64,000 bases of DNA from Gordonia araii NBRC 100433 (GTDB taxonomy: Bacteria; Actinomycetota; Actinomycetes; Mycobacteriales; Mycobacteriaceae), in the NCBI RefSeq assembly GCF_000241265.1, contig NZ_BAEE01000064.1, positions 150,839-214,838 on the forward strand. Direction: 5' to 3'. The notes below the pieces were generated by a model. The model was not told the DNA's origin. It searched no databases and saw only the letters and a program-made list of their open reading frames with translations. The number at the start of each line of letters is the position of its first letter. The first letter of the stretch is position 1. Both the position numbers and the translations under genes were made by a program. Positions 63,884-64,000 of this stretch are shown piece after piece.

Positions 63884-64000
63884 ATGTCCGACCCTGCTTC
63901 CGCTCAGTACTTCGGTGCGCTAGATGCGTTGGTTCAGACCTCGGACGTAGTAATCGACCGCCCCGCCGGAAGCCCTCACCCCAGGGTGCCCGAGGCGGTC
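63884..64000 (+). CDS. Inorganic pyrophosphatase-like protein, N-terminus (partial)
   Basis: 39 codons before the right edge: MSDPASAQYFGALDALVQTS then DVVIDRPAGSPHPRVPEAV. The segment VIDRPAGSPHPRVP resembles the conserved RPxGSxHPxxP start of one inorganic pyrophosphatase family. Only a fragment is visible. Confidence 0.5.
   Translation, partial: MSDPASAQYFGALDALVQTSDVVIDRPAGSPHPRVPEAV

Overview
The window is high-GC actinobacterial DNA and most resembles a mycolic-acid genus of the Mycobacteriales, probably Gordonia. The reasons are: a complete yrbE/mce lipid-import operon; an aconitase-acnR-(Rv1473-like ABC-F)-thioredoxin block that, from memory, keeps the gene neighbourhood of Mycobacterium tuberculosis Rv1471-Rv1475c; a latex-clearing-protein homologue; a monomeric NADP isocitrate dehydrogenase; many start codons 6-7 nt after a TANNNT -10 box (leaderless transcripts); and two interspersed repeat families. 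No rRNA, tRNA, CRISPR array, insertion sequence or phage gene was seen. It looks like chromosomal core with accessory operons.

Layout. 1-9.2 kb: 3' half of aconitase overlapping its TetR repressor acnR; acyl-CoA synthetase; ABC-F protein; lycopene-cyclase-like flavoprotein; thioredoxin; Tat-exported rubber oxygenase (Lcp) with a 26-residue micro-ORF and a TetR regulator. 9.2-21 kb (minus strand): yrbEA-yrbEB-mceA-F, an Mce-associated protein and an MpaB-type oxygenase, followed by a GntR regulator and a conserved hypothetical. 21-25.7 kb: SRPBCC-like membrane protein and secreted protein sharing one divergent core promoter, then an operon of FAD monooxygenase, AveC-like membrane protein and TetR. 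25.9-29.3 kb: ATP-grasp / alpha-E / transglutaminase operon. 29.4-35.4 kb: organosulfur-scavenging operon (SfnG, two DszC/SfnB-type flavoproteins, SsuD-like enzyme, flavin reductase, unknown protein) preceded by a cysteine-containing leader peptide. 35.5-41.5 kb: second MpaB/Lcp-like oxygenase, small DUF proteins, ASCH-like protein, an overlapping Fic and nucleotidyltransferase pair, a PQQ-type sugar dehydrogenase lipoprotein. 41.6-49 kb: repeat array, TetR-controlled membrane protein, decaying UvrA-like gene, pterin dehydratase, an ABC-F gene with an upstream attenuator-like leader ORF, AlkB, DUF202. 49-56.6 kb: alkyl sulfatase, adenylate cyclase, glutamate decarboxylase, small lipoprotein, isocitrate dehydrogenase. 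57-64 kb: DUF4129-MoxR-DUF58 operon, two-component system, small membrane protein and the start of an inorganic pyrophosphatase-like gene, with about 50-bp palindromic repeats in the gaps.

Themes. Hydrophobic substrates: mce import, three DUF2236-family oxygenases, acyl-CoA ligation and flavin monooxygenases. Sulfur scavenging: the sulfone/sulfonate operon plus an alkyl sulfatase. Sequence-visible regulation: inverted-repeat operators before lcp, before mce and in the tetR/membrane-protein gap, and two leader-peptide ORFs that look like translational attenuators. The most noteworthy items are the leader ORF before the ABC-F gene, the cysteine leader before the sulfur operon, the Fic/nucleotidyltransferase pair, the lcp locus, and the UvrA-like gene carrying two independent lesions.
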